From an uncultured Draconibacterium sp. (lineage in GTDB: Bacteria > Bacteroidota > Bacteroidia > Bacteroidales > Prolixibacteraceae): a stretch of DNA of 64,000 nucleotides. The position numbers were made by a program, and so were the translations under genes. The notes under the pieces were generated by a model. It worked only from the letters and a program-made list of their open reading frames with translations, ran no database searches and had not been told where the DNA came from. The first letter of the stretch is position 1. Each line of letters opens with the position of its first letter. Below, piece by piece: positions 1 to 9,219 of the stretch. Location of the stretch: the NCBI RefSeq assembly GCF_913060805.1, contig NZ_CAJXTC010000008.1, forward strand, positions 1-64,000, read 5' to 3'.

Positions 1-73
1 TAATCGGGTTACTGTCGTTTAACGGATCCGACAGTAATTTTAAATTTTTCTTTGAAAATAATGGTTCGCTCAT
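1..73 (-). CDS. nqrD: Na+-translocating NADH-quinone reductase subunit D, N-terminal fragment
   Basis: The first 24 codons of a minus-strand gene are visible, starting from an ATG at 73 and running off the left edge of the window. The peptide begins MSEPLFSKKNLKLL and continues SDPLNDSNPI, which matches the usual N-terminus of NqrD, an integral membrane subunit of the six-subunit sodium pump. It starts 5 bp after the nqrC stop codon, as expected for the conserved order nqrABCDEF. The remaining subunits (D, E, F) should lie outside the window. The identification rests on the short N-terminal match plus gene order. Confidence 0.85.
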   Translation of the reverse strand, partial: MSEPLFSKKNLKLLSDPLNDSNPI

Positions 74-78
74 CTCTA

Positions 79-777
79 TTATTTTTTATTCTTGTTTAAG
101 AATGCTTCATATCCTGTAAAGTCGTCTTTCAACATTGCTTCTAGACCTTTACTTGTAATTGTACCACCCGAGATTCCATCAACCTTATGTTCTTCAGGAG
201 CAACCTGTCCGGTTTTTGCAACCAGAATAGAAACCATTTCACCTGAATTATCAAAGATCTCTTTTCCTTTAAATTGCTCTTCAAAGGCCGAAGTTGAAAT
301 CTCAGCACCTAATCCTGGAGTTTCACCCTCGTGATCGAAATTAGCACCGAAAATGGTGTTCATATCGTCGCTTACCGAAACATATCCCCAGATAGGTCCC
401 CAAAGACCTGCTCCGTAAACAGGAAGTACATATTTGGTTCCTTCTTCTGTATCGCAAACAAATACCGGAAGTACCATTTCGTCGAAACTTTTAGCACGTT
501 CCTTTTTCAGGTCGGTTGTGAAAGCGTTACCGTCAACTTTTTCACCTTTTGTATTTACAAGGTACTCGTCAACAATTTTTTCAGCGTAAATAGCTTCTGC
601 TGTTTCCGCGGTACTTTCAATATTTACCGATGCCAGGATATTTTGTTTTTTCTCTATCTCAACGTTCTTTTTCTGCGCAGGCTTTAATGCCATTGAAACC
701 GAAGCAAGAACGGCAGCCACAACAATTACCATAATGGCTGCATATAAAAATGTGTAAGTATTACTATTTCTGTCCAT
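79..777 (-). CDS. nqrC: Na+-translocating NADH-quinone reductase subunit C
   Basis: NqrC is a 232-residue subunit of the Na+-pumping NADH:quinone oxidoreductase. One N-terminal membrane helix (about residues 10-31) anchors a periplasmic FMN-binding domain. The flavinylation motif SGGTITSK is visible with Thr206, the residue expected to carry FMN through a phosphoester bond. The YGAGLWGPIWGYV segment before it is typical of the FMN-binding domain. The gene lies 17 bp after nqrB and 5 bp before nqrD on the minus strand, so it is co-transcribed with them. Flavinylation would need an ApbE transferase, which is not encoded in this window. Confidence 0.96.
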   Translation of the reverse strand: MDRNSNTYTFLYAAIMVIVVAAVLASVSMALKPAQKKNVEIEKKQNILASVNIESTAETAEAIYAEKIVDEYLVNTKGEKVDGNAFTTDLKKERAKSFDEMVLPVFVCDTEEGTKYVLPVYGAGLWGPIWGYVSVSDDMNTIFGANFDHEGETPGLGAEISTSAFEEQFKGKEIFDNSGEMVSILVAKTGQVAPEEHKVDGISGGTITSKGLEAMLKDDFTGYEAFLNKNKK

Positions 778-794
778 CTCTTCTTCGTTTTTAA

Positions 795-1976
795 TTATGC
801 AGAAACTTTAGCTCGTTTTGTTCTTTTCTTAACATGACCTGCTACAACGTAGTGGTCGATAAGCGGAGCAAATGTATTCATCAGCAGAATTGCCAACATC
901 ATACCTTCAGGGAATGCCGGGTTGATTACACGGAAAATGATGGCCAAAATACCGATAAGGAATCCGTAGATCCATTTTCCTTTTTCGGTTTGTGATGCCG
1001 AAACAGGGTCGGTTGCCATAAAAATTGCACCAAACATAAAACCACCTAAAATTAAGTGATGCCAGAACGGCATTGAAAAGTAAGTTGCAACTTCGGGCGA
1101 TAAACCTGCACTGCCTGCAAATGCGTTAAGGATAAGTCCCATAACCGCACCACCTGCAATAGTTGAAACCATGATCTTCCAGCTTCCGATTCCGGTAATG
1201 ATCAACAATACAGCTCCGATAAGGATTGCCAATGTTGATGTTTCACCAATTGAACCAGGAATAAAACCAAAGAATGCATCGGCTACACTATAATTAAGAT
1301 TACCTGCAGCTGCATTTGCCATTGGAGTTGCTCCTGAGAAACCGTCAATTACTTTGTCAGTATCTTTTAATGCGATCCAAACCGACTCGCCCGACATTTG
1401 CGCCGGATAAGCGAAGAATAGGAAAGCACGTGCTACAAGCGCCGGGTTCCAGATGTTCATTCCGGTTCCGCCGAATACCTCCTTACCCAAAACAACTGCA
1501 AAAGCTGTTGCTACTGCAATCATCCAAAGTGGAGTGTTTACCGGCATAATAAGCGGAATAAGCATACCTGATACCAGGAATCCTTCCTGAATTTCGTGTC
1601 CGCGCAATTGAGCGAAAACGAATTCGATTCCTAAACCTACTGCATATGATACAATAACGATTGGAAGTACTTTAATTAACCCAAACAGGAAGATTTCGAA
1701 AAATCCTGTAGCGGCTAATTCGCCAATGGCTTTAAAGTGTTGCACTCCTACGTTGTACATCCCGAACAACAAAGCCGGAACCACCGATAAAACAACAATC
1801 GACATGGTACGTTTCAAATCGATGTAATCGTGAATGTGCGTACCCGTTTTCGACGTGGTTTTCGGCGTGTATAAAAATGTAAAGAATCCGTCGTGTACCG
1901 ATTGGAGCCAATGGTATTTGCCTCCTTTCTGAACCAGCGGTTCTGTCCTTTCAAAAAAGTTTTTTATGAATTTCAT
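795..1976 (-). CDS. nqrB: Na+-translocating NADH-quinone reductase subunit B
   Basis: NqrB is the large membrane subunit (393 aa) that carries a covalent FMN and contributes to the Na+ and quinone sites. About ten hydrophobic segments are visible. The flavin attachment motif DGFSGATPMA places the expected FMN-threonine at Thr217. The cytosolic N-terminus (FFERTEPLVQKGGKYHWLQS) is typical of the family, as is GKEVFGGTGMNIWNPALVARAF in the membrane part. It lies 29 bp after nqrA and 17 bp before nqrC, forming a single operon. Length and motifs agree with a complete, functional subunit. Confidence 0.97.
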   Translation of the reverse strand: MKFIKNFFERTEPLVQKGGKYHWLQSVHDGFFTFLYTPKTTSKTGTHIHDYIDLKRTMSIVVLSVVPALLFGMYNVGVQHFKAIGELAATGFFEIFLFGLIKVLPIVIVSYAVGLGIEFVFAQLRGHEIQEGFLVSGMLIPLIMPVNTPLWMIAVATAFAVVLGKEVFGGTGMNIWNPALVARAFLFFAYPAQMSGESVWIALKDTDKVIDGFSGATPMANAAAGNLNYSVADAFFGFIPGSIGETSTLAILIGAVLLIITGIGSWKIMVSTIAGGAVMGLILNAFAGSAGLSPEVATYFSMPFWHHLILGGFMFGAIFMATDPVSASQTEKGKWIYGFLIGILAIIFRVINPAFPEGMMLAILLMNTFAPLIDHYVVAGHVKKRTKRAKVSA

Positions 1977-2005
1977 CTTAAAAGACTAAATAAGTTACGT
2001 AATTA

Positions 2006-3352
2006 TTAACCAAGCTCTTTGATCATGGTGTTAATTCCTTCGCGTAAAATCTTCTGAACCTCGATTTTTGAAGTACAGGCGTATTCACACAAGGCGAAGT
2101 CTTCTTCTATTACTTCATAAATACCAAAGTTTTCCATTTTGTCAAGATCATTCACCAGGATTGCCTTTAACAGGTATACCGGAAGAATATCCATTGGAAC
2201 CAGTTTTTCGTATTGGTTCGACAAAACAAAAGCGCGTTCGCCACCATGTATGTTGGCATTCATTGTGTACTCTTTTTTCGGGAACAATTTTCCGAAATAG
2301 GCTTTGGTTGCACTGAATTTGTTAAAACCAGGATCGGCCCAGCCTAAAAATTCGTACTCATCGCCTTCAGGAATAACACTGATGTGCGAATCGTAAAATC
2401 CAACATAGCTTTTTTCAGATACTTTGGTTCCGGTAAGTACGTTACCGCTGATAATACGCTGGTTGTAATCGGCTTCTACCAATTTACCACCAACTATTGT
2501 AGCAACAGGTGCACCCAAAGTAGTTTGGTAATATTTAGGTGTTTTAACCTCTGATCCGGTTAAAGCAACAGTTTTTGTAAAATCAACTTTTCCGGTTTCG
2601 AACAGGCGACCAATAAACAATACATCCTGAACGTTAATGGTCCAAACCACTTCTCCTTTGTTAATCGGAGATGTATTGGCGATTTGAATACCAACGTTAC
2701 CTGCAGGGTGAGGACCCTCAAACGTATTGATTTCAACATTTTTTACCGATGTAAAAGCAGAATCCTTCGAAACTCCAAGGTTTACTTTTCCTTCGGTTAG
2801 TTGAGCCAATGCGTTAACACCGGTTTGGAATGTATCCATTTGCCCTTCGATAACAAAATTGTAATCGGGTGCCAATGGAGCCGTGTCGAATGTTGAAATG
2901 TAAATGGCTTTTGGTTTCTCCTCCGGATTGGCGATAATACCATACGGACGTTTTTTGATTAACGGCCATATACCACTTTTCAAAATTTGTTCCTTCACCT
3001 CTTCCGCCGATAAGGTTGATGGATCAGCTTTTTTAAATTCGGCTGAACCAGCTTTCTCGTCGGTTGCAATAACTACTTCCAAAATTTTACGACGCTCACC
3101 ACGGTTAATCGATACTACTTTTCCTCCAAGAGGAGCTGTAAACAAGATTTCAGGATGATATTTGTCGTAGAATAAAGCGTCGCCGGCTTTTACCTCAGCA
3201 TCCACTTTTACACTAAGTTTTGGAGTAAGTCCCGGAAAATCGGTGGGTTTCAGAGCTACTGTTGCCGGAACCGGCAATTTGTCAAGTGCCTTTTCTGCAC
3301 TTCCTTTTAGCTTTATATTAAGCCCTTTCCTTAACTTAATTACTTCTGACAT
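2006..3352 (-). CDS. nqrA: Na+-translocating NADH-quinone reductase subunit A
   Basis: NqrA is the peripheral cytoplasmic subunit (448 aa) implicated in quinone interaction in the Na+-NQR complex. The start MSEVIKLRKGLNIKLKG is the conserved family opening, followed by the RnfC/NqrA-type barrel-sandwich region (FTAPLGGKVVSINRGERR). The segment NIHGGERAFVLSNQYEKLVP near residue 370 and the C-terminal EEDFALCEYACTSK are also family features. It is the first gene of the minus-strand nqr operon, and a good TAnnTTTG promoter lies just upstream at 3385-3416. The complex couples NADH oxidation to Na+ export at the inner membrane. Confidence 0.97.
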   Translation of the reverse strand: MSEVIKLRKGLNIKLKGSAEKALDKLPVPATVALKPTDFPGLTPKLSVKVDAEVKAGDALFYDKYHPEILFTAPLGGKVVSINRGERRKILEVVIATDEKAGSAEFKKADPSTLSAEEVKEQILKSGIWPLIKKRPYGIIANPEEKPKAIYISTFDTAPLAPDYNFVIEGQMDTFQTGVNALAQLTEGKVNLGVSKDSAFTSVKNVEINTFEGPHPAGNVGIQIANTSPINKGEVVWTINVQDVLFIGRLFETGKVDFTKTVALTGSEVKTPKYYQTTLGAPVATIVGGKLVEADYNQRIISGNVLTGTKVSEKSYVGFYDSHISVIPEGDEYEFLGWADPGFNKFSATKAYFGKLFPKKEYTMNANIHGGERAFVLSNQYEKLVPMDILPVYLLKAILVNDLDKMENFGIYEVIEEDFALCEYACTSKIEVQKILREGINTMIKELG

Positions 3353-3384
3353 ATTGAATTAAGAATGTATTATTTTTAAGTGGG

Positions 3385-3416
3385 CAAAAGTATCAATTTA
3401 ATTGGCTTTTCGCAAT
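3385..3416 (-). promoter_or_regulatory. Predicted Bacteroidota promoter of the nqr operon
   Basis: On the minus strand an ATTG (-33 region, 3413-3416) is followed after 20 bp by TACTTTTG (3385-3392), an exact match to the Bacteroidota -7 consensus TAnnTTTG. Transcription would start near 3379, leaving a leader of about 27 nt before the nqrA ATG at 3352. The assignment rests on sequence match and spacing only. Confidence 0.6.
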
Positions 3417-3667
3417 GGTTTATAGCAAAAGTTCAACGGTTTCAAATATGAAGATATGTGGATGTTGAAATAGTATGCGTAAGTGTCAGGTATTGAGTAA
3501 AATAAAAAATCAATTTTATCGTTATTTATCTTCAGATTAAATTAACATTTTGTTATCTATTTTCGCGATTTAACTATAAAAAGCCAGCATATTTATACGA
3601 AATTTGTGTTTTCGGTTTTGATATAAGATACGATTTACAGATTTTTACGTTTTAATGAGGCAGGCAC

Positions 3668-3675
3668 TACTTTTG
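3668..3675 (+). promoter_or_regulatory. Predicted -7 element for the DUF5103 gene
   Basis: TACTTTTG matches the TAnnTTTG consensus on the plus strand and would give a leader of about 90 nt before the ATG at 3773. The -33 region is weak (T-rich, no clear TTTG). The 3353-3772 gap (420 bp) between divergent genes holds this element and the nqr promoter. I see no RNA gene or other open frame of interest there. Confidence 0.45.
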
Positions 3676-3772
3676 CAGTACAATTGCCAGTAACCGGAAA
3701 CTGTTTTGTAAAACTATTGTTTACAAAACGAAACCGGCAAAACATTACCAACAATAACAAAGCAAATAGCAA

Positions 3773-5059
3773 ATGAGAACCGTTTTTTTTACCACTATAT
3801 TGTTTCTGATTTTCAGTGCCGGAGTAATGGGGCAGGAGGAGAATTTTTATTACGAAAATGCCATTAACCGCGAGAATATAAAAACGGTGCAGGCCTTCCG
3901 GAAAGGTTTCGAACTCTCGAACCCGATAATGGGACTGAACGAAAACATGACACTGGTTTTTAAATTCGATGACCTTTCGGAAGGGGTGAAAGATTACTAT
4001 TACACAGTAATTCATTGCGATGCCGACTGGAACGAGAGTTTTATTTCGCAGGACGAATATATCGATGGTTTTATAGAAAATCCGGTTGATGATTACGCCA
4101 TGTCGTTTAACACCACCTTTAGCTATGTAAATTACCGAATTGAAATACCCAACGACCAAATGCGCTTAAAACTTTCGGGAAATTATGTTTTGGTGGTTTA
4201 CGAAAATCAGGACAAGGAAAACGTGGTTCTGTCGAAACGTTTTCATATTTACGAAAACGCAGTGCGTATTGAAGGTACAGTTCGGCGTGCCACTGCCGAT
4301 GCTTTTGAAGGCAGCAACCACGAAGTAGATTTTAAAATATACCATCCCAATTTGTCGATATTAAATCCGCGGGAAGAAGTGAAAGTGGTAATTATGCAGA
4401 ATAACCGCTGGGATAATGCCATTCGCGATTTAAAGCCGCTGTACATCCGCGACCGGATTTTGGATTACGATTATAACCGCGAAAATGTATTTCCGGCAGG
4501 CAACGAGTTTCGTTATTTCGATAACCGGACTAACCGTATGAATGGAGAGAATATAATCGCTACCGATTTTCACCGCCCGTATTTTCATAAAACAGTTAAA
4601 ATTGATGAAGTGCGTGCGAATAAACCGTTCTTCTCGTACGAAGAAATGAACGGAATGTACGTGGTGGAAAGCCAGGATCAGGAGGTGCGCGATTTTGATA
4701 CCGAATGTGATTATACTTTTGTACATTTTACGCTGCCGCTTGAAGCACCGCTGCTTGGCGGATCGGTAAATGTGTTTGGTGCATTAAGCAACTGGAACGC
4801 GAACAAAAGCAACGAAATGACCTATAATTTCGATCGCGGAGAATACGAATTGACATTGTTGCTAAAACAAGGCTATTATAATTATATCTACGTTTATGTG
4901 CCACAAGGATCAAAAGTGGCCGACCATACCAATATTGAAGGAAGCTTTTGGGAAACGAACAACGATTATCAGATTCTGGTGTATTACCGCGATTTAGCCG
5001 GCCGTTACGACAGATTGGTTGGATATCGTCAATTAAATTCAGTTATAAACAGGTACTAA
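3773..5059 (+). CDS. DUF5103 family protein, type IX secretion system plug-like
   Basis: This 428-residue exported protein has a signal peptide (MRTVFFTTILFLIFSAGVMG, cleavage near QEENF). The body matches the Bacteroidota-specific DUF5103 family (NPIMGLNENMTLVFKFDDL; YYYTVIHCDADWNESF). Members include the Plug protein that closes the lateral opening of the SprA translocon in the type IX secretion system. The C-terminal third (LLGGSVNVFGALSNWNANKSNEM) looks like a beta-sandwich of the carbohydrate-binding or early-set type. It is a single-gene unit divergent from the nqr operon. Family membership is well supported. A role specifically as the T9SS plug is inferred, because no other T9SS gene is nearby. 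Confidence 0.8.
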   Translation: MRTVFFTTILFLIFSAGVMGQEENFYYENAINRENIKTVQAFRKGFELSNPIMGLNENMTLVFKFDDLSEGVKDYYYTVIHCDADWNESFISQDEYIDGFIENPVDDYAMSFNTTFSYVNYRIEIPNDQMRLKLSGNYVLVVYENQDKENVVLSKRFHIYENAVRIEGTVRRATADAFEGSNHEVDFKIYHPNLSILNPREEVKVVIMQNNRWDNAIRDLKPLYIRDRILDYDYNRENVFPAGNEFRYFDNRTNRMNGENIIATDFHRPYFHKTVKIDEVRANKPFFSYEEMNGMYVVESQDQEVRDFDTECDYTFVHFTLPLEAPLLGGSVNVFGALSNWNANKSNEMTYNFDRGEYELTLLLKQGYYNYIYVYVPQGSKVADHTNIEGSFWETNNDYQILVYYRDLAGRYDRLVGYRQLNSVINRY

Positions 5060-5141
5060 CTGGTTTCTGTTGTTTGAAATGTTTGATGCTGCCAATTGAA
5101 AGCAGCCACTGAAGACTGTTAACTGCGACTGCCAACTGACA

Positions 5142-7217
5142 TTAACTAACGATTTTCATGTAACCACGTCCGTCGCTAAAAGGTAGCATAAACCAGAAAT
5201 TACTTCCTTTATCCACTTTTGATTCAAACTCCAATTCTCCGCCCAAAAGCGTAACGTAATGCTGGGCAATTGGCAATCCAATTCCGGAGCCTGAAGTTGT
5301 CTGGTTTATTTTATTTTGCACGCGGTAAAAACGGCTAAAGATGTGTTCGTAGTCTTCTTCAGGAATACCAATTCCCGTATCGGCAACATAGAACTTGATA
5401 AAGTCGTTACGTACCATTTCGAAGCCAAAAGTTACCTGACCGCTTAATGTGTATTTTACAGCGTTGTCAACCAGAATTGTCATCACCTCTTTAAGTAACT
5501 GAGGATCGGTTGAGAAGCCAAATTCAGGAGTGGCAACATCGGTTTTTAAACTGATGCGAATATCCTTGCTATCGGGAAGTTCGGCAAAATAGGCATTGTA
5601 AATATCGCGAAGGAGCGGATTTATTTTGTTGAAAGAAGTGTTTACAGGAATATTCTCGGTTTCAATTTTTGCCAGATGAACCGTGTTGTCGATCATATTC
5701 AACAACTGCTGACCATTTTGCGTAATGGCATCGGTAAGTTGCAGGCGTTCCATCCCGTCAAGGGAATCGTCGGCCAACATTCTGGTAAAGTTCGAGATAA
5801 TGTTCATTGGGGTGCGAATCTCGTGCGACAAATTGGCGAGGAACGCTGATTTTAACCGATCGGATTCTTCTGCTTTTACGAGTGCTTTTTCCAGACCGAA
5901 TTCAGCAGTTTTGCGTTTGGTGATATCGCGCGCCACCGAAATTACCGCGTTGGCATTTAGTTTCGCCAGGCGCATTTCGAACATAAAAGTTCCGTTGGGC
6001 GTGTTTAACGAGTATTCGATACTTTCAATTGAGTCGTTTTTAATACAGTGCTGAATGCAGGAGTAAATTTTATTGGCCATTTTATCCGGGAACCCGGCGT
6101 TAAAAATCGAGCTGCCAATAATATTCGAGTCTTCAATTTTAAACAGGTCGCCCTCTTTAATTACAAAGTCCTCGTAAATTCCATCCTTGTCGATTACAAA
6201 GAAAATATCAGGAATAGCTTCCAGCAGTACTTTGTAGCGCCGTTTGCTCGCTTCGAGATCTGCAATCTGCTTTATGGTTTTTGTAATATCTTCAAAAGCC
6301 AGGTAGTACGAGTTGTACGAAGGATTTATTACATGTACTTTGTACCATTTGTCAAGGTTTCTGGCATAAAACTCACTAACACTCTTTTTATTGAAAAGCA
6401 CGGTTTTGTTCACATCAAACCGGCCTTTAAAAATAAGGTCGAACACATATTCAGCTTCCTGCTCCTGCACCTCGTACAAGTTGCGTTTAAAAGCCGCCTC
6501 AAATGCATTGTTTATTTTTTCAACCACCAGGTTGGTGATATTTCCGTCTTCGTCTCGAACAGCACGCAACCGCGAAATAAGAAACGATGAGTTTTGCAAA
6601 ACACGGTTAATCGCTTCGGTTTTCGAGTCAATTTCCTCGGTAAGAACTTCGATGTTTGTAATCAGTTTTTTCCGGAGATAGAATGTTACCAGGAAAAAGG
6701 CGGTGAATATTAAGATCGGGTTGCTGGCAAAAGGATCGAAATAACTAAAAGCATCGCTTAAATGCCCCGCTTTTTGCAACTGAAAACAAATCAGTGCCAG
6801 CGACACAAAAAAGTAAATTACACCCCGAACTTCCATCATCGAGAAATAGTAGAGGAAAACCAGTCCGGCCATTAACCACCAAACCGAAAGATGTACGGTT
6901 TCAATTAATGGTGCATGTTGTGTTAAATCTGAGATGTAAAAGGCGTAGATAAAAACGGGTAACGAAAAAATAACATTGGTGGAGCAATTCTTTTTTGCGT
7001 TAAATGTGCAAACAATGGCCAAAATTGAAGCCGATAAAAGAAGAAGGTAACCAACAAGGTCGCTTTTAGGTTCCGAAAGCAGGATTTCGCGGATGGATAA
7101 AATTAGAGACAGTACGCCTGCAACTCCCCAAAACAATAGAAGCTGAAAAAGCTGCCTTTTTTCAATGTCCGATTTAGCAGCCCAGAATCTTTCTGCTAAT
7201 GTTTTATAAATCCTCAT
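5142..7217 (-). CDS. Membrane PAS-domain sensor histidine kinase
   Basis: This is a 691-residue hybrid-less sensor kinase. Residues 25-185 contain about six hydrophobic helices, followed by a helical linker (185-210). Two PAS-like modules follow: about 205-315 (ends YLAFEDITKTIKQIADLE) and about 325-435 (PDIFFVIDKDG, ends SVARDITKRK). The HisKA H-box is FLANLSHEIRTPMN with phosphoacceptor His465. The ATPase domain shows the N box (VDNAVKYT), G1 (ADTGIGIPEED), F box (IFSRFYRV) and G2 (SGSGIGLPIAQHYV). No receiver domain is fused and no response regulator is adjacent, so it is an orphan kinase here. The signal is unknown. Confidence 0.93.
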   Translation of the reverse strand: MRIYKTLAERFWAAKSDIEKRQLFQLLLFWGVAGVLSLILSIREILLSEPKSDLVGYLLLLSASILAIVCTFNAKKNCSTNVIFSLPVFIYAFYISDLTQHAPLIETVHLSVWWLMAGLVFLYYFSMMEVRGVIYFFVSLALICFQLQKAGHLSDAFSYFDPFASNPILIFTAFFLVTFYLRKKLITNIEVLTEEIDSKTEAINRVLQNSSFLISRLRAVRDEDGNITNLVVEKINNAFEAAFKRNLYEVQEQEAEYVFDLIFKGRFDVNKTVLFNKKSVSEFYARNLDKWYKVHVINPSYNSYYLAFEDITKTIKQIADLEASKRRYKVLLEAIPDIFFVIDKDGIYEDFVIKEGDLFKIEDSNIIGSSIFNAGFPDKMANKIYSCIQHCIKNDSIESIEYSLNTPNGTFMFEMRLAKLNANAVISVARDITKRKTAEFGLEKALVKAEESDRLKSAFLANLSHEIRTPMNIISNFTRMLADDSLDGMERLQLTDAITQNGQQLLNMIDNTVHLAKIETENIPVNTSFNKINPLLRDIYNAYFAELPDSKDIRISLKTDVATPEFGFSTDPQLLKEVMTILVDNAVKYTLSGQVTFGFEMVRNDFIKFYVADTGIGIPEEDYEHIFSRFYRVQNKINQTTSGSGIGLPIAQHYVTLLGGELEFESKVDKGSNFWFMLPFSDGRGYMKIVS

Positions 7218-7407
7218 TTAACAATAATGTAAAAATATTAAAAAACAGGTACGTCCCGCCAAAACAAACGATTTTTCAGGGAAATTTTGTCAAAATGGGA
7301 AACTGAAAACCTGATTTTTGTTTTGTTTTCGGCGTCATTCCTTCTAAATGTTTGGCTATAAGAAGGTTGATTTATTCCGATTTTTCCGATTATGATTTTT
7401 GTTATGC

Positions 7408-7435
7408 TTTGAGAAAATGCGATTTTTTAGTTTTG
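7408..7435 (+). promoter_or_regulatory. Predicted promoter of pruA
   Basis: TTTG at 7408-7411 and TAGTTTTG at 7428-7435 are separated by 16 bp and match the Bacteroidota -33/-7 pair, with slightly short spacing. The predicted leader before the ATG at 7482 is about 40 nt. Confidence 0.5.
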
Positions 7436-7481
7436 CATAAACAGATCTGAAGAATTAATAAACGATAAATATTGTAGAATT

Positions 7482-9119
7482 ATGCCAAAAGGAAATTACA
7501 ACGTTCCGGTTGCTAAAAATGAACCGGTTTTAAGTTATGCTCCGGGATCTCCGGAAAGAGCAGAGCTGCAGGCTAAATTGCAGGAGTTACGTTCGGAAGA
7601 ACTCGATCAGCCAATGATTATTGGTGGTAAAGAAGTTTTTACCGACAGAAAAGTAAGAATGTTCCCACCTCACGAAATTGCACATACTTTAGGTCATTAT
7701 AACCAGGGTGATGCGAGCCACGTTGAAATGGCTATCGATGCTGCTTTGGAAGCCAGAGAAGAATGGGCAAACTTGTCTTGGCAACACCGCGCTTCAATTT
7801 TCCTGAAAGCCGCTGATCTTTTGGCAGGTCCATATCGTGCAAAAATCAATGCTGCATCGATGTTAGGACAATCAAAAAATGCTTTCCAGGCTGAAATTGA
7901 CGCTGCTTGTGAGTTCGCTGACTTTTTACGTTTTGGTGTTCAGGTAATGACTGAGATTTACAAAATCCAGCCTGAATCAGCAAAAGGTATCTGGAACTAC
8001 AACGAGTACCGTCCGTTGGAAGGTTTTATTTACGCATTAACACCATTCAACTTTACATCAATCGCCGGAAACCTTCCAGCTGCACCTGCTATGATGGGTA
8101 ACGTTGCTGTTTGGAAACCATCGAAAACTGCGGTTTATTCAGCTGGTGTAATCATGGAAATCTTCAAAGAAGCCGGTTTACCTGATGGTGTTATCAACCT
8201 GGTTTATGCATCGGGTCCTGTTGCTGCCGATACTGTGCTTACTCACCCTGAGTTTGCCGGAATTCACTTCACAGGTTCAACTGCTGTATTCCAAAGCATT
8301 TGGAAAACTATTGGCGAGAACATTTACAAATACAAATCATACCCACGTATCGTAGGTGAGACTGGTGGTAAAGACTTCATTTTTGCTGATCCAACAGCTA
8401 AAAAACGCGAATTGGCAATTGCCATGTTGCGCGGTGCTTTCGAATACCAGGGACAGAAATGTTCTGCAGCTTCAAGATGTTATGTTCCTGCAAGTATCTG
8501 GCCTGAGGTAAAAGAGATTTTTGGTGCTGAGCTGGCTACCGTGAAAATGGGACCGGTTGAAGATTTCACCAACTTTGTAAATGCTGTAATCGACGAGTCG
8601 TCGTTTGATAAACTGAAAGGTTTTATCGATCGTGCAAAAGAAGACGAAGATGCTGAAGTTATCTTTGGTGGAAACTGCGATAAATCAGTTGGTTATTTTG
8701 TTGAGCCAACGGTTATTCTGGCTAAAAAACCAGATTACATTACCATGAAAGAAGAGTTGTTTGGTCCGGTTCTTACTGTTTACGTATACGAAGACGAAGA
8801 CATGGATGCAACACTTGACTTGGTTGATTCAACTTCGATTTACGCACTTACTGGTGCTGTTTGGTCGCAAAGCCGTTACAATATCGAGAAGATTTCAAAA
8901 CGTCTTGAAAACTGTGCCGGTAACTTCTATATTAACGACAAGCCAACAGGTGCTGTTGTAGGCCAGCAGCCATTTGGTGGCGCGCGTGGTTCGGGTACCG
9001 ACGATAAAGCAGGTTCTATCTTTAACATGCTTCGTTGGACTGCAATCCGCACAATCAAAGAAAACTTTGTACCACCTGTAGATTATACTTATCCGAACTT
9101 TCAACCGGATAACAAATAG
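7482..9119 (+). CDS. pruA: L-glutamate gamma-semialdehyde (1-pyrroline-5-carboxylate) dehydrogenase
   Basis: This 545-aa enzyme oxidises glutamate semialdehyde / P5C to glutamate with NAD+, the second step of proline catabolism. The ALDH features are clear: the cofactor-binding segment (ALTPFNFTSIAGNLPAAPAM, then NVAVWKPSKTA), GETGGKD with the general-base glutamate, and the nucleophile Cys327 in YQGQKCSAAS. MKEELFGPVLTVYVY and the late FGGARGSGTDDKAG are typical of P5C dehydrogenases. It is a stand-alone PruA, without the proline dehydrogenase domain found in PutA, and no proline dehydrogenase gene is next to it. Its own promoter and terminator make it monocistronic. Confidence 0.95.
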   Translation: MPKGNYNVPVAKNEPVLSYAPGSPERAELQAKLQELRSEELDQPMIIGGKEVFTDRKVRMFPPHEIAHTLGHYNQGDASHVEMAIDAALEAREEWANLSWQHRASIFLKAADLLAGPYRAKINAASMLGQSKNAFQAEIDAACEFADFLRFGVQVMTEIYKIQPESAKGIWNYNEYRPLEGFIYALTPFNFTSIAGNLPAAPAMMGNVAVWKPSKTAVYSAGVIMEIFKEAGLPDGVINLVYASGPVAADTVLTHPEFAGIHFTGSTAVFQSIWKTIGENIYKYKSYPRIVGETGGKDFIFADPTAKKRELAIAMLRGAFEYQGQKCSAASRCYVPASIWPEVKEIFGAELATVKMGPVEDFTNFVNAVIDESSFDKLKGFIDRAKEDEDAEVIFGGNCDKSVGYFVEPTVILAKKPDYITMKEELFGPVLTVYVYEDEDMDATLDLVDSTSIYALTGAVWSQSRYNIEKISKRLENCAGNFYINDKPTGAVVGQQPFGGARGSGTDDKAGSIFNMLRWTAIRTIKENFVPPVDYTYPNFQPDNK

Positions 9120-9144
9120 ATATTAAGGTTAAACTGTTGAAAAA

Positions 9145-9178
9145 GGGGAATCGGAATTGTTCGGTTCCTCTTTTTTTT
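9145..9178 (+). terminator. Rho-independent terminator after pruA
   Basis: A stem of GGAATCG with CGGTTCC (one G-T wobble) around an 8-nt loop is followed by a run of eight T (9171-9178). It begins about 27 bp after the pruA stop codon. Confidence 0.75.
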
Positions 9179-9193
9179 GGTCGCGAAAGATTC

Positions 9194-9201
9194 TACTTTT
9201 G
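9194..9201 (+). promoter_or_regulatory. Predicted -7 element for the septum initiator gene
   Basis: TACTTTTG matches TAnnTTTG exactly and sits 18 bp before the ATG at 9220, giving a leader of only about 12 nt. A TTTG at 9176-9179 could be the -33 element, but the spacing (14 bp) is short. Confidence 0.45.
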
Positions 9202-9219
9202 TAACAACATTTGGGAATC

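Noticed and set aside
3635-4159. Minus-strand frame of 174 codons overlapping the DUF5103 gene
   Set aside because: It is antisense to a well-supported secreted protein and has no family-like motif or promoter.
6048-6590. Plus-strand frame of 180 codons inside the sensor kinase gene
   Set aside because: Antisense to the PAS region of an intact kinase; composition is that of a reverse-frame shadow.
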